Positions 1 through 19,955 of a DNA stretch of 64,000 bases are shown here, piece after piece. The stretch covers positions 18,783,280-18,847,279 of the forward strand of contig NC_041712.1 of assembly GCF_900700375.1 (NCBI RefSeq), read 5' to 3'. This DNA comes from Denticeps clupeoides (Eukaryota; Chordata; Actinopteri; Clupeiformes; Denticipitidae). Numbering within the stretch: the stretch's first letter is position 1; each line of letters opens with the position of its first letter. The notes beneath the pieces were generated by a model, which did no database searches, had not been told where the DNA came from, and saw nothing but the letters and a program-made list of their open reading frames with translations. The position numbers and the translations under genes are program-made.

Positions 1-607
1 CTGTGCATTTGAACCCTAATTAGGAATAATTAGGGGTGTTCATGAGGATGACGCCACCAGGCAGGCACAGGCTACTCAGCGATGCTGCAGGCGGGGAGAA
101 TTTCAGTGGGCCCGAGGGCGTGCGGCCAGTGCAGCCTGTGTCCGTTCACGTCCCACTAACCTCTGCAGTGTGCCTGTATCTGTACGCGATGTAGTGTTTT
201 TTTTGACCTGAGTAATAATTCATGAAGGACACGTCAGCGATACAGCGATACCCGTTACAGTCACCCATACGCTCAAGCTGGTGGCGTCAGTGTGAGAGCA
301 TCAGCACAATAATGGAGATTCATTTTCATACCCCACGCAGGGCCAGAAAATACTTCCCACACACACATATGTTGTTCTATTAATGCTGATACTGGAGTCA
401 ACGGTTTAACAAGATCTGATTTATATGTAGTATGCTGGGTGAGTGTCTGAGAGCCGTGATTTCTAACCGACTCTTTATATATTTTCCAATTTAAAATGAC
501 CAAATAAGCAGCCCGTGGTTGGACGCTTGGATAATTTGCACCACCGAGCCACTCTCGCCTGGCCTTTGTCTTCACACGATAACAGTGGTTGTGTTTTGGC
601 AATGCAG
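1..607 (+). other. Probable intron 1 of tbc1d9
   Basis: No exon matching the expected TBC1D9 N-terminus is visible here, and the first recognised exon starts after an acceptor at 607. I see no repeat or other feature. Confidence 0.6.
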
Positions 608-8034
<7,427 letters not shown>

Positions 8035-9810
8035 GAAAAAATGACTGAACAGCTTTTTACTGCCCACTTAAAGCCATACCCACTACTCTTCTTTCATTCT
8101 CTCTCTCTCTTGCTTTTGGAATGGTTGTGCTCTAGGTTACAGGCAGACAGGCATTGGGCTGGTTGCTCATAGAGGGAGAAAAGCCTGTTCCTGCACTACA
8201 TTTAACTGCTAATGTAGACTATTATTCTATTACTCTTGCCTATTGCTTGTCCAGGTAACAGCAAATAATATTTTGCAGTGACACGCTTGTTTTTTTTTTT
8301 TTTTTTTTATCACCAGCAAGACTGATAACATTTCACCGATCATCCAATCAGCCAGCCTTAAAACTCATTGCAGCGTACACACCATGCATTCAGATTTGTT
8401 GCGGTCAATTTTGTCCAGCCATGCCCAGGGATTCTCACCATGACTGTAACCTAATGTAAATCCACTGGATAAACCGTACTGTAGGCAGGGTGCTGCCCAT
8501 TGTTTGGTTTGAATTTGAGTGGAAAAATCTCAGTCCAATGCAACCAACCACCACTGTTCTGTTTCATTCATGTTTGTTATTTCTCTTTATTTCTATGGTT
8601 CTTCTAAATATTGCCGCATCATGTAATTTCAGGCGTCTGCTGTAACAAGAAAGAAATATGCCATATGTTATTGTAAAGTGTGATATCTGTGATTATCTTA
8701 TGATTTCTAAAATGCCATTTTCTGTGGTTTTAAATGCAAATGAACATGTTTACCTTTTTTGCCATGCATGCAGCATGGGGTTATATAAGGGATGTTTCTG
8801 ATTGGTCCATTCCTGCTGAATGTCCTCACTGAGCCTCGGTTCTCTATGAGGTTGTTAAGTCATAAGGAATCCATTACAGTTTAGTGTATAACTGTATAGA
8901 TGTTTTATTTCATCGTAATTAATAGGAATATCTAAAATAGTTAGTTGCTGGGCAGTGTTTGGAAACAATTTTAATGTAAACCACAAGTCTGTGTTGTCCT
9001 GAAGGTTCTGTATTTAAATGGAGTATTCCCAGTGCTTCCGTAGGGGCTTTGCCCACGAAAGGACCAACCACAGATATGTGAGTTTTAATAAGCCATAAAT
9101 GAACACTGACTTTTTTTTAATAAACTTGGATCCAGGAGATAATGGACATATAACATATAGATAGAAATGGAAGAAGTATCACAGACAGTTTCAGCTTTTA
9201 TGACAAATAGTAACAGGGAATAGTAAGGGAGGATAAAAACGAGGTAGTTAAATAAGTAAGGGATGAGCTGCAGTAGTTTGGTATTTCCTTTCAGTAAATA
9301 TGACACAGAGGGTGACTACAATTTTGTATATGCAAGTTTCATTTCAGTTTCGTAGTGAGAACAGCAGAGAAGTTAAATTGCACAAGGTGGATATTACCAT
9401 CTTAATCAAACTCATATCAAATGTGACTATATTCAAAGTCACATCATATAAACTAACTGAAGGCGCAAAAGGTCCATACGGTGGCCTTAGATGAGGCCGG
9501 CCATACTATTCCAGTAATAAACCCATGGATGCTGGCAACACAGCAGTATGGCTGGCGCTGACCACTGTTGCACATTTTTTTTAAAGAAGTGCCATTCAGA
9601 TTTATAACCGAACTCAAAACACAGTGCATTCATTCATGCTGATTGTAAGAGTGTCATCTGTATGTGTGACATCTGTAGAATTCAACAATCATACTTTGTT
9701 AAGTATGTCTTGAATATGTTGAAAAAGTATCTGTTTGTGCCTATCAAAGAAGTCACTTTATGTAAATGTTGTCTGTTATAATTAAATAAAGTAGTATATT
9801 ACAGTGTTCA
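8035..9810 (+). other. tbc1d9: tbc1d9 3' untranslated region
   Basis: This AT-rich stretch follows the tbc1d9 stop codon and holds no credible reading frame. It ends soon after an AATAAA at 9785. The exact cleavage site cannot be read from the sequence. Confidence 0.65.
9785..9790 (+). terminator. tbc1d9: Polyadenylation signal of tbc1d9
   Basis: A canonical AATAAA lies 1.75 kb after the stop codon and is followed by T/GT-rich sequence. Confidence 0.6.
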
Positions 9811-11226
9811 TTTGTCATTTACTTATTGAATTTAATTAGAATTTATTTTTTGTCCATTACATGACATTCAGTTCCTTTTTTTTTTTACCCTTCCATGCGG
9901 TTTTTGTAATGGCACAAAAAAACTGCTGTGACAAAAATTTCATTTTTACATTTCAGCACCATCATATTGCCTGAAAGAAGCTTCTGTAGAAAAAGAAGAT
10001 TTGCAGTGTTTTGTTCAGTGCCTCTTTCATAGCTGCTCATTTTGGATTTTTTTCATTCATTTATAAATGTATGAATTTGTCTGAATGTAGGTTCTGTTCA
10101 CCAATGCATTTATGAATGAATTTAATTTTTTAGTACGCCACAGTAAATTTATTTCTGCTTTTACTTTTTCATAAGTGGTTGATGAACATTGAGACTAGAG
10201 GACCTAGAGAACAATGAATAAAGGTCACCAACAGATGGCAGCCTTGACCCACCCTCATTTTTAAATTCATCCAGACAGACAAACTGTAGAAATATATCAA
10301 TATAGAACCATACATGTTAAGATTCTATCAAACTGATAGACAAATCACAAACTGATCATTATACCAAATATGCAACTGGTTCTTTGTTCAAACTGCATTA
10401 CATGGCTTCAGCTCTGCACTCTGTTCCAGATATATGCTGATGGTTTGTTTTACTGTTATGTTACTGCCATCTCACATGACATTTGCATGTGTATGTGTAT
10501 GACAGAGAGCGGAATATTGACAGAGAGTGGGAATATTGTTTCTCAAAGCACCAAATCCAAATGTAATATTCCCAAAAGTGCAGGAACAACAATGCAACCT
10601 TTATAGCCCAGCGCTTCTCACATCTGGAAATTATTTGTGAACCCATCCAATAAAATGTATTAAAAATAGGTAAACACTGAGAGTAGCCAGCTCTGCAGAA
10701 TAATGCTATACATTCTTTGGTCTTTCCTCAGTGGTCAGGGAAACACACACTCAGATTTACGTTAGGTTACTGTACAGCATATATGCTGGCTAGGTTAAAT
10801 ATACATTTGTATTGTGAAAGCTAAATAATAAAATAATAAAAGTTAATAAAACCCTACCCCTAACTTGTAAGAATTTCAGAATAATTAACATTTGTAATAT
10901 ATAGTTTAGACTTTGTAAATCTTTTGTTAATATATTGGTAAACAGTAAATTGGGTAATTTATTGTATATAAATGATTGCATTAAACATGATGAGCTCTTG
11001 TGCCATCCATCTGCCTGGGAAGTGTAATATCTTTCCTTGAAATACCGCAATGAGCTCCTCATCTGAACCTGGAACAACCTTCTTCATGGCACAGGGCCTG
11101 CTATTCCAACTTAAACTGAATGATCCAGCCCTGATTCAGCTCTACTGGTGTAGTAGCCAGATTTTCACACAGTGTGATACCAGATTTTACAGGTCGTCCA
11201 CACTGGCTCTTATACAGCCCTAATCT

Positions 11227-11421
11227 ACATTTACATTTTACAGCATTTATCAGACGCCCTTATCCAGAGCGATTTACAATCAGTAGTTACAGGGACAGTC
11301 CCCCCCTGGAGCAAGTCAGGGTTAAGCGTCTTGCTCAGGGACACAATGGTACTAAGTGGGATTTGAACCTGGGCCTTCTGGTTCATAGGCAAGTGTGTTA
11401 CCCACTAGGCTACTACCACCC
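11227..11421 (-). repeat. tRNA-derived SINE, family A (V-SINE-like), copy 1
   Basis: Full-length copy with its sense on the minus strand. It has a tRNA-like head with a B box (GGTTCAAATCCC), a middle part (CCTGAGCAAGACGCTTAACC) and a conserved tail (CGCTCTGGATAAGGGCGTCT), ending in repeats of TGTAAATG. Six further copies lie in this window. The tail resembles the conserved segment of fish V-SINEs, from memory of that superfamily. Confidence 0.85.
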
Positions 11422-11962
11422 ACATACATTATATACATTATAATCTACACAAGATCTGACAGGTAAAATATGAGAATTCAAACAGCTTCTTCATTTGGTC
11501 AGAATCTGTCTGTGTGAGTGTGCCCATGTGAAAGTGTGAGGGTGTGGCTGAGTGATGAGACAGGTCAGGTGCCACTGGAAATGGCTACTCTGTGCTCTGA
11601 AACACTGTAAGGTCAAAGGGCAGGCCACACAGGCTCCAACAGATGCAGACCTAAGTATCAAAATGAAATACATTATAAATCTTTCTCATTTTGAAAAAGC
11701 ACAAATTAATTCCTTGTTCATAATTCATCATTGACAGTTTGACATCATTGACATTTAAAATTTGGTTTAACAGTGTTTTTTTGGGGGGTAAAAATAAGTC
11801 AAATTCCTGCAGTTTCTCATGTTCCTTTCAATCAGCTTCGACATTCCTGCAGGCAATTAGTTCACATCAACAAAGCATCTTGACAACTGGACAAACCCCA
11901 CACAGCACAGTCAAAATCATGAGTGATTCATTCCACCTCTTCATCCATCTGTCCATCTGGAT

Positions 11963-11964
11963 GT

Positions 11965-11998
<34 letters not shown>

Positions 11999-12037
11999 GC
12001 CCTTATCTATGGTGCTGTGTGTGTGTGTGTGTGTGTG

Positions 12038-12084
<47 letters not shown>

Positions 12085-12100
12085 GCCCTTATCTATGGTG

Positions 12101-12185
<85 letters not shown>

Positions 12186-12191
12186 TACATA
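11963..12191. repeat. Composite CA/TA/GT microsatellite with a duplicated core
   Basis: Order: (CA)n, (TA)n, an 18-base core GCCCTTATCTATGGTGCT, (GT)n, TATA, (CA)n; then (TA)n, the same core, (GT)n, TATA, (CA)n. The CA and GT blocks are complementary, so the array can fold on itself. The unit has been duplicated once. Confidence 0.9.
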
Positions 12192-12339
12192 AATTGTTTG
12201 GGACATCACGAAATATGGGTGATTTTGATTTGTCCCTTCTGGGGCAGCACCAGTCCCATATTCCAATCATAGCAACATCGGTCAATGATAGGTTACTGTA
12301 AGCATAGCGAAACTCATGCAAAATATGAGTTACAGACTG

Positions 12340-12425
12340 ATTCAGGGGTGTCAAACCCAGGGCAAGTGGACCACATCCAGCAAGATCATATTTTATATTT
12401 TATATATATATAATGGCCTTGTGAT
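12340..12425. repeat. Possible degraded interspersed repeat
   Basis: The stretch with GGGGTGTCAAACCCAGGGC and GGACCACATCCAG resembles a common fish interspersed repeat, but the copy is short and decayed. I cannot place its ends or class. Confidence 0.35.
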
Positions 12426-14664
12426 ATAAGTGCTGATAATGCAAAAAAAAAATTATACAGATCCCATAATGCAGTGCTTCAGTTGCCTTGATGAATCTTT
12501 ACTCTGCATCTGAATCTGTACAGCAGCAGTCTCCACTAGGGATGTGCTATACCACTGATTTCCTTTTCGATCAGATGCCGAGCAAAATTCAGGTTGGTAT
12601 TGGTGATACTGATAACTCGTTCAACAACTAAATGTATTTGGAAAATCTAAATAATGTGTCCTGTGGTGCCGTGAGATTTTGTAGGGGGTGTCAGGGGGGT
12701 GTCAGCTGCTCTGTGCGTGCACCTACAAGAAAGTGTCCCGCATTTGGGGTTTGAAAATGTTGGCAACCCTAACTGTGACCCAGTCTGAAGAAGTAGAATT
12801 AGTAATAACAGTGACCAGTCCAAGAGGCCATTGCCAGGGTCATGGCCTTTGTATGATGCAGGCGTGCATGTCATGTCTTGGTATCACAGTTTTTAGCCCG
12901 TACAAGGTAGAAAGAAGAGAAAACTGGGCGGTTGCATTTCAAGTGGGTGGAGACAGCGAAAGGGGTTGAGGCAGTGAAACACGTATGCAAGACACCTTTG
13001 CTTTCTGAGAGAAGGCAAGGTGAAGGCCTCTGTGGTGGTTATTTGGGGCTTGTATTGTTATCAGGAATGCAACAGCACAGAGGGCTCTGCCCTGTTCCTG
13101 GCCCACACAGAATTCTTTGTTCTGGGAATGGTCGTGCCTCCTGTTTATTTAAGACCTCCTCCACAGACATATCCTGAGAATGCGCCGAGCCTTACTGTCC
13201 TGAATGAAGTGAGAGCAGCGTGTGCGTGTTGTTGGGCCACATCAACACTGTCACCTGAGGTGATGATGCCAAAGCAAGCATGCTGAAATGATTGATAGCT
13301 CAGGATATATTCATAGACTGCGCGTTTGGCATTGTGTTTGCGCATGATATGGGGGTGGGGTTGTCTGGTTTTATGGGGGTCGCATCATTCACTTCATGTT
13401 CAGACTCCAAAATGCTGCAATATTTCTCTTGAGGTTCATGATGTGTGTCACACGTGTGTGCTTATGCGTGCACACACACATTTGCACACGTGAATTTGTA
13501 CAGTACTGAACTGTGCTACACTACAATATTCTACTATGCCATACTATTTTCATACTTTTCATAGATTTTTGATTCATAGATTCTTGCCTATTGTAAATAT
13601 TATTCATTTTGGTGAAGCCCCCTCAGTCTCCTTGTCTCCTTCCTTTGCCACTCAATAGAGCTCTATCATGCTTGCATCAAATAAGACCGGAAAGACAGAA
13701 ATATTGGGCAGAATGGATTTTTCTGTGGGGATTTTGGTGACAGTTTGTATCCGAGGAATTAAAGATCATCCCAATGTTTTCACAAAATAAGAAATTATTT
13801 CGTGTACGGAGACACTTCTTCCACATGAGCCCATTTAAACACGTTGGTCTCTGGTGTCTTTTAATTGTAATATTATATATATACAGTCATTATAATTATC
13901 AATTAATTGAAGCAATTTGTGTGGCAAATCTACAACCAGACAACTTCAGAGGTTTATTAATGACCATGTCATCAACAAGCAGTGTGACCGATAACATGGC
14001 CAGTTATGTGTGAGGCAACTGATGAGATCTGGCCAAAAAATTAGCCATGTGGTTCAGAATTCTGCTTTTCATGGTGAAATTAGAAAAAAACACAAAAATG
14101 CACTTTCACAGTTCTGTTTTATTTCATCTTGTTTTCAAGCTGCCATTTTCTCATTCACTTTCATTTGACTCAACATTAGGTCCAAAGTAAAACGATGAAA
14201 TCAGTGTGTGTGCATTTCAAGAATCCAATCAGTTGTTCCAGCATCATAAAATGTATTTGTTAATTTAAGCTACCTACATTATGCAGAGTGTGTGTGTACT
14301 TCACACATATAGTCCTACTGAATGGAAATGTGATCCGTAGCGAGGAATACGCTTCCGTAGGCTGGTGTTTCAGAAAGTTTGTATTTTCAACAACATTTAA
14401 AATATTCACAGCAAAAGAAGTAAACAAAAGGCCCCCCAAAACTGACTGTCCACACTATCAACACAAAGATGGTCTTCATCATGCCAAACACATTTCCACT
14501 CCTCAAACGTCACTTTTGATCAAGTTGAGTCAGTTTTTTCTGTTCAAGTAAAAAGTAAATTTTCCATCAGTCACATAATGAGGTACTTCTGGATTTCCCC
14601 AAACTGACAGACCCTACGAAAGGAGAACATCTCTGGTCCCACACACTCGCTGTCATGCTTTTTG

Positions 14665-15780
14665 TCAGATCTTGAGGTCATCCATCCTTGTCTTGTTGTT
14701 GCTGTGCCGACTGGACCGGCTCAGCCTGCGCTGGCTCTGGATAGGGGTGCCTGGTGCTGAGTTGGAAATCTTCTTCCCTTTGGGCTCAGCGTTGGGCTCA
14801 GGCTTGCCACTACGTTCCACAGCCAGGTTGTCCCGGTTCTGCTTGTAGGCCACTTTGCTGTTGTACTGCTGGAAGTTGGACTCGGGTTCGGTCAGGCTGT
14901 AACGAGATTCCGATCGGTAAGGCTCGGGGCTGGTGGGGGACTGGGGGAAGTAACCATAGCTGGGCAAGCTGAAGGGCACCACCGCAGCCTCACTGGGTGT
15001 CTTGGAGGCAACATGGGTGATGGACCTGGAGCGGCGGTACTTCAGGCCCTGCCGACACTTGGTGAACCCTAGGTGGTACATCTCCACCAGGTTGAGCAGG
15101 AGGGACACGCAGGCCACGGTCAGCATGAAGAGGATGAAGATGGTCTTCTCCGTGGGTCGTGAGATGTAGCAGTTAACTACGTTGGGGCAGGGCGCCCGGT
15201 CGCAGGTATACAGCGGCTTCAGCTCAAAGCCATACAGAAAGTACTGTGCCACAATGAAGCCTACCTCAAACAACGTCTTGAAGATGATGTTGAAGACGTA
15301 GGTGCGCAGCAGAACCCCCTGCAGTCGGATGCGGCCTTGCTCATCGCGTACCGAAGCTTTGTGGGCTTTGACCTTGGGCAGCAGCTGCTGCTTGTCACTC
15401 TGGGCGTTGCTGGTCATTTGTGAGCGCTCAGCCCTCTCTGCCATCTCCTTGTCCTTTTGCTTCTGCTTCTCCTCCATGCGCACCAGGTGCAGGATGTGGC
15501 CCAGATATATAAGCGTGGGCGTGGAGATGAAGATGATCTGCAGCACCCAGAAGCGGATGTGCGAAATGGGAAAGGTCTTGTCGTAGCACACATTCTGACA
15601 ACCGGGTTGCTTGGTGTCACAGGTGAAGCCCGACTGCTCGTCGCCCCAGACCTTCTCGGCGGCGGCCCCCAGCACCAGGATCCGGAAGATGAAGAGGACG
15701 GTGAGCCAGACCTTCCCCACCACGGTGCTGTGCTCCTGGGCACTTTCAAGGAGCTTCCCCAACGAACCCCAGTCTCCCAT
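14665..15780 (-). CDS. Alpha-type connexin (gap junction protein), 371 aa
   Basis: Single-coding-exon gene for a gap-junction channel subunit; six subunits form a hemichannel in the plasma membrane. The start is [15 protein letters not shown], an N-terminal helix typical of alpha connexins. Four membrane helices follow. The first extracellular loop has [12 protein letters not shown] (C-x6-C-x3-C) and the second [12 protein letters not shown] (C-x4-C-x5-C), the disulfide patterns needed for docking. The long cytoplasmic tail is Ser/Tyr-rich and ends [16 protein letters not shown], like the PDZ-binding ends of alpha connexins (DDLEI, DDLSV, EDLAI). An acceptor, TTGTGTTGCAG, lies at about 15824, so a noncoding first exon upstream is expected, as usual for connexins. 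The core is closest to GJA3/Cx46-like proteins, and a fish-specific type such as cx39.9 is possible; I cannot settle the paralogue. Confidence 0.95.
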   Translation of the reverse strand: MGDWGSLGKLLESAQEHSTVVGKVWLTVLFIFRILVLGAAAEKVWGDEQSGFTCDTKQPGCQNVCYDKTFPISHIRFWVLQIIFISTPTLIYLGHILHLVRMEEKQKQKDKEMAERAERSQMTSNAQSDKQQLLPKVKAHKASVRDEQGRIRLQGVLLRTYVFNIIFKTLFEVGFIVAQYFLYGFELKPLYTCDRAPCPNVVNCYISRPTEKTIFILFMLTVACVSLLLNLVEMYHLGFTKCRQGLKYRRSRSITHVASKTPSEAAVVPFSLPSYGYFPQSPTSPEPYRSESRYSLTEPESNFQQYNSKVAYKQNRDNLAVERSGKPEPNAEPKGKKISNSAPGTPIQSQRRLSRSSRHSNNKTRMDDLKI

Positions 15781-16303
15781 GGCTCTGAAGTCTCACACAC
15801 ACACACGTTTCCTTCTGGCCGACCTGCAACACAAAAGCATAAACATGTACAATACCTGCATTTCAGCTTTTTGAATCTGGCATTGTAAAGTAATGGTCGT
15901 GTGGTAATGCTGGTGGGTGGCCAGACCACTCCGAGCACCGGCTTTGGGCAAGAATGGCTTCTGTGGACCACAATCAAAGAACTTCTCTTACTCTGAGCAG
16001 CCAGTGGTTGTTAGATTTTTTACTATATGTACTGTGGTGCTGGATTTTGCATTAAGCACCAGAGATTTTTATGGGGCCAAGTTAACTCCTGTAGTGTGCT
16101 GTGAATTTCTTGGCCCTGGTGATGGCATGTTCTCATTTTGAGTTTTGTAAATTAGCAGTTGGAAGACTGTATCACTTAAAAGTTTCCTCTACATTTATAA
16201 CTATTTTCCAGGACAATTTACTGTGAGTCTCCCAAAGACGCACACGCTGATATCAGCGAGATACTGAGTTGATGCTTGTGTCTCTTTTATCATTGCACAT
16301 GCT

Positions 16304-16305
<2 letters not shown>

Positions 16306-16350
<45 letters not shown>
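16306..16350. repeat. (CA)n microsatellite
   Basis: About 22 uninterrupted CA units lie upstream of the alpha connexin. Confidence 0.95.
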
Positions 16351-16351
<1 letters not shown>

Positions 16352-17754
16352 AAGCATAAACCGACGACTGGTTGTGAGTGCAGCACTGCATGTTTGGTGC
16401 AGTCTGGACGTGTGTTAAATCTGGCGTTTGACCTGCGGTCTGTGGGTAGTTGGAACAGGTGCACAAGCCATACTATGTGCTAGGAAACATCCTGTCTGCA
16501 GCCCTATCGGCCATGAGGTCAGGGGTCATGTTATCCCACATTGAGACAGGAATATAAAAATCAGCCGAGTCTCCGGGGTTATACTGGTTAACTGCAGTTA
16601 TTCAGAGAAACAGAGGAACGTAAAAGCGAACCCAGTGACGCTGTCATCAAGTGTAAACACATAAACAGTAAACGTCAAAAGCAGAAATGACTTATTCATT
16701 AAACAAAATATGCATATGATGTTCACTGATCATTGATTTAATAAATAATTACAGTTAAACAATTAAGAGCTATAATAAAAAGTTCATTGTCATGTGTCAA
16801 CAACACATTTTAATTGATGATGATGTTAAAAACTAACTAGCATACATAATACAGTTTGCTTACATAGTTCAAATAGCAATTTACCAATTTTTATTACAAT
16901 TGAATGACTTAGCTATAGAACTTCTAGACTAAACAAATATGTGTAAAATATTTAAATAGTGATGTTAAGTACACTTCAGTTTATGAAACGAATGAAAAAG
17001 ACAGATATAATTGTTGTTTTATTACTTGGTACTATTTTAAAGTTAAGAACAAACGTGACAGACGTGCTTCTTGTATTAAAAAACTATGATAGTAAACATA
17101 ATGTAACATGTGTAATATATTTCTGCCATGGCACAGGTTTGTTTCTGGCAGCGCATGTGTTGAGTGGTGTGTTTACTACTACAGATTTCTGAAGTGTCTG
17201 CGCTGTGATGTGGGTGTAGGTGTAAAGTGAGACCCACCTTTTTTAAGACCTTGTGTCCCGCTCGGACTCCCCAGTGAGCAGCATGGATACGAACTCAGTT
17301 CATTTGCAAACACCCACAACCCAGCGCTTCTCTCCTCGTGTGGATCATCATGTCCAGGAAGACGTGTTCTTGGACCAGCAATGTCTAGACAGTCAGCCAC
17401 AGCTCCAGTAATCCAGTGTGAGAATGTGTCTGTGTGTGTGTGTGGGTGTGTGCGTCTGTGTGGGTGTGTGAGACTATCCTACTTGTACTGGCACCTTTCT
17501 GTAGTTTTTCTGGTGCCCTCCCTGCCTGTGAGTAAGTGTGGGGGCTGAACTTGTCAGAGAACACGTAAACTCCCTGTAACGATTTTTTTGAGTCAAACAT
17601 TGTGTCCTGGCCCACTGCCGGGTGACTGACAGATGGGTGGACCAATCAGTGGAGAAAGGGCTACATGGCACTGTGCTAAATATAACCACTCCTTTGAAGG
17701 GTGTGGTTGTGTTATCTCTGTTTCGGACACTTCTACAGACAGGCACATGCGCAT

Positions 17755-17756
<2 letters not shown>

Positions 17757-17795
<39 letters not shown>
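17757..17795. repeat. (CA)n microsatellite
   Basis: About 19 uninterrupted CA units lie between the connexin genes. Confidence 0.95.
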
Positions 17796-17797
<2 letters not shown>

Positions 17798-19218
17798 TTA
17801 GCTTCAGAAAGAAAATGGTAGTATTTGTAAGAGTGGTGGTAATTATAATGATAAACTATAGCAAGAATCATGTAGTTTAGTAGCCAAACATCCTACATAC
17901 TGGTTATACTTGGCCACAAGTTTATCGGGTTTCTCAAAATAGCAAATTGGATCAAAATTGTTTTCCCATTTGTGGGTGTTTCCATATGCCAAAATGTTTT
18001 ATGATCAAAGTACAGAATTTAGAGGTTCCTTAAGCTTAGGTCTTCTCTAAAATGTATGGCTCTGTTCTAAAAGGTTTTCCTTCATCCTAATTTTCAATAG
18101 AGGAAAAATTTTCATGGGTTCATCGTTAAGAGCACATGCGCATTAAAAAAATTACAATGTAAGACATATTCCTCATTAGGTTATTGCTATAAACGTTTGG
18201 TTCTTTCTCTGACCCTACGCTTAACCTCTCTGACATGACCCTGAACAAGAGCAATGCCCCATGCATGCCCCCATCCTCTACTGTGTCCCAGTGGGTTACA
18301 GCTGTTCCTTGGGGTGTGGGGGGCTCACACCGAGTGACCCTTTAGAAGACACTGATACCTTAAACGCAAGGTTAAGCATGTGTAGGAAAGAGATTAGAGG
18401 GAGACTGAGAAATGTAAAAGAGTTTATAACGCCCCCTAGTGCTCAGGAGTGCATTTTCCAATTCAAATGCTGTGAGTCAAGCCCAAAGTGGCTGACAGAT
18501 TTAAGAAATGTAATTAATCAGAATGCAGAAAATGTATCTTAAATCTATGCTCAGCTTATTTGTGGTTTATACTAATAGCTTTAATATGGAATTGCCATAA
18601 ATGATGTGCACCAGTACATCACAAATATTTTACTCCCCCAGAAATTTTCTGTGGTATATAAAAAACAACACAGCAAAGTCAGTGGTAAATGTATTTTAAT
18701 AATAATAGAAAGCAAAATCTTTATGCTCACTTTGGATACTTTAGTTTGCAATAAAATGTACTTCAGTTTCATAAAAAGAGAAATATTAAATATTAACAAG
18801 GTAATAATAAAGTAATAAATAATATTTCAGTTATTTAAAACATGGTATTAAATGTGTCTACTAATGTAACTATTAAAATGTATTTCATGAATTGCACAGT
18901 GAATAAATGCTGCTGGTATATATTTCTATCATTTGAACATGAACTTTGTTACTCCATTCTGAAATTTCCACAATACAAGTTGAAAGACCATTTCTAAAGG
19001 ATTGTTGGTAGACAATGAAGGTTTTCTTTTGCACAACAACATCCATCCAGAAAAAAAGCTCTTCTCAACCATTAAGGTACCATAAAATTCCATTAAAATG
19101 GTGTAAAATGTTATACTGGCAGGTATGCCTTCTTGTATTGCCAAAGGTGGGAGGACAACAGAGCACAAATGCATCTGAAAACTAATGGAATTCAGTGGTA
19201 TAGATACTTCAGGCTATT

Positions 19219-19941
19219 TTAAAAGGAGCAGAGTCTTTGTGAGATCCAGGCCCCCACAGCAGAGTTTTTGGCATTGTTAAGCTGTCGGTTGCAGGCCTGT
19301 GCTACAAGGTAAACCACCTCAGCAATGTTGAGCAGAATACAGATGGCAGAAACTGCAAGCATGAACACAGTGAACACAGTCTTCTCTGTCGGTCGAGAGA
19401 CAAAGCAGTCCACCGTATTTGGGCATGGATACGAGTCACACTTCACAAGCCGAAACATCTTATAGCCCGGGTAGATCATATAGAACAGGTACATAAAGGC
19501 CGACTCAAAGAGCACGCGAAACAGCAGGCTAATGACGTAGGTCCACCACAGAGCACCAGTGATCTTCATTTTCTGGGTCTTGATCTGCTCCAGGTCCTTG
19601 GGACTGCTGCGTCCTGCCTGCCTGTACAGCCTCTTGTCCACATGTCTGCGGTGAGCGATGTGCATGGCCACCAACAGGGCAGGAGTGGACACCATGATGA
19701 GCTGCAGAGCCCAGAGCCGAATGTGGGAGATGGGGAAGAAGTGGTCATAGCAAACGCTGTTGCAGCCAGGTTGCTGGGTGTTGCAGGTGAAGTGGGCTTT
19801 CTCATCCCCCCACACGCTCTCTGCTGCCACCACCAAGACTAGGATGCGGAAGATGAAGAGGACGGACAGCCAGACACGCCCTATACCAGTGGAGTGCCTG
19901 TTTACGCCGCTTATTACGGCATAAAAGGACGCCCAGTTCAT
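19219..19941 (-). CDS. gjb1: Beta-type connexin, gjb1-like (Cx32/cx27.5 type), 240 aa
   Basis: Single-coding-exon gap-junction subunit. It starts [21 protein letters not shown], very close to human GJB1 ([21 protein letters not shown]). It has four membrane helices, a short cytoplasmic loop and the docking cysteines [12 protein letters not shown] and [12 protein letters not shown]. The tail after the fourth helix is only about 25 residues (human GJB1 has about 70), giving a predicted mass near 27 kDa, like the fish protein called cx27.5. A splice acceptor (TTATTCCAG) at about 19956 shows that the 5' untranslated region is split. GJB1 channels act in liver and myelinating glia in mammals. Which fish gjb1 copy this is cannot be told from one window. 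Confidence 0.93.
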   Translation of the reverse strand: MNWASFYAVISGVNRHSTGIGRVWLSVLFIFRILVLVVAAESVWGDEKAHFTCNTQQPGCNSVCYDHFFPISHIRLWALQLIMVSTPALLVAMHIAHRRHVDKRLYRQAGRSSPKDLEQIKTQKMKITGALWWTYVISLLFRVLFESAFMYLFYMIYPGYKMFRLVKCDSYPCPNTVDCFVSRPTEKTVFTVFMLAVSAICILLNIAEVVYLVAQACNRQLNNAKNSAVGAWISQRLCSF

Positions 19942-19955
19942 TTTTGGTTCCAGGT

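Larger units (their letters stand above)
9811..14664. other. Intergenic DNA between tbc1d9 and the alpha connexin
   Basis: No convincing exon is visible on either strand. The stretch holds the SINE copy at 11227, the composite microsatellite at 11963 and one decayed repeat. Its last part (about 14.1-14.66 kb) is likely the 3' untranslated region of the connexin; TTTATT near 14118 is a possible minus-strand polyadenylation signal. Confidence 0.6.
15824..19218. other. Spacer between the two connexin genes
   Basis: AT-rich DNA with no recognisable exon. It should contain the noncoding first exon and promoter of the alpha connexin and the 3' untranslated region of the beta connexin, but I cannot place them. 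It holds (CA)n tracts at 16306 and 17757 and GT-rich sequence at 17420-17470. Confidence 0.5.

Noticed and set aside
11739-12354. Several overlapping frames encoding His-Thr or Cys-Val repeats
   Set aside because: Pure translation of CA/GT microsatellites.
15414-15977. Frames of up to 187 codons overlapping the alpha connexin in other frames
   Set aside because: Shadow frames of a GC-rich coding exon; the connexin frame alone shows a conserved family.
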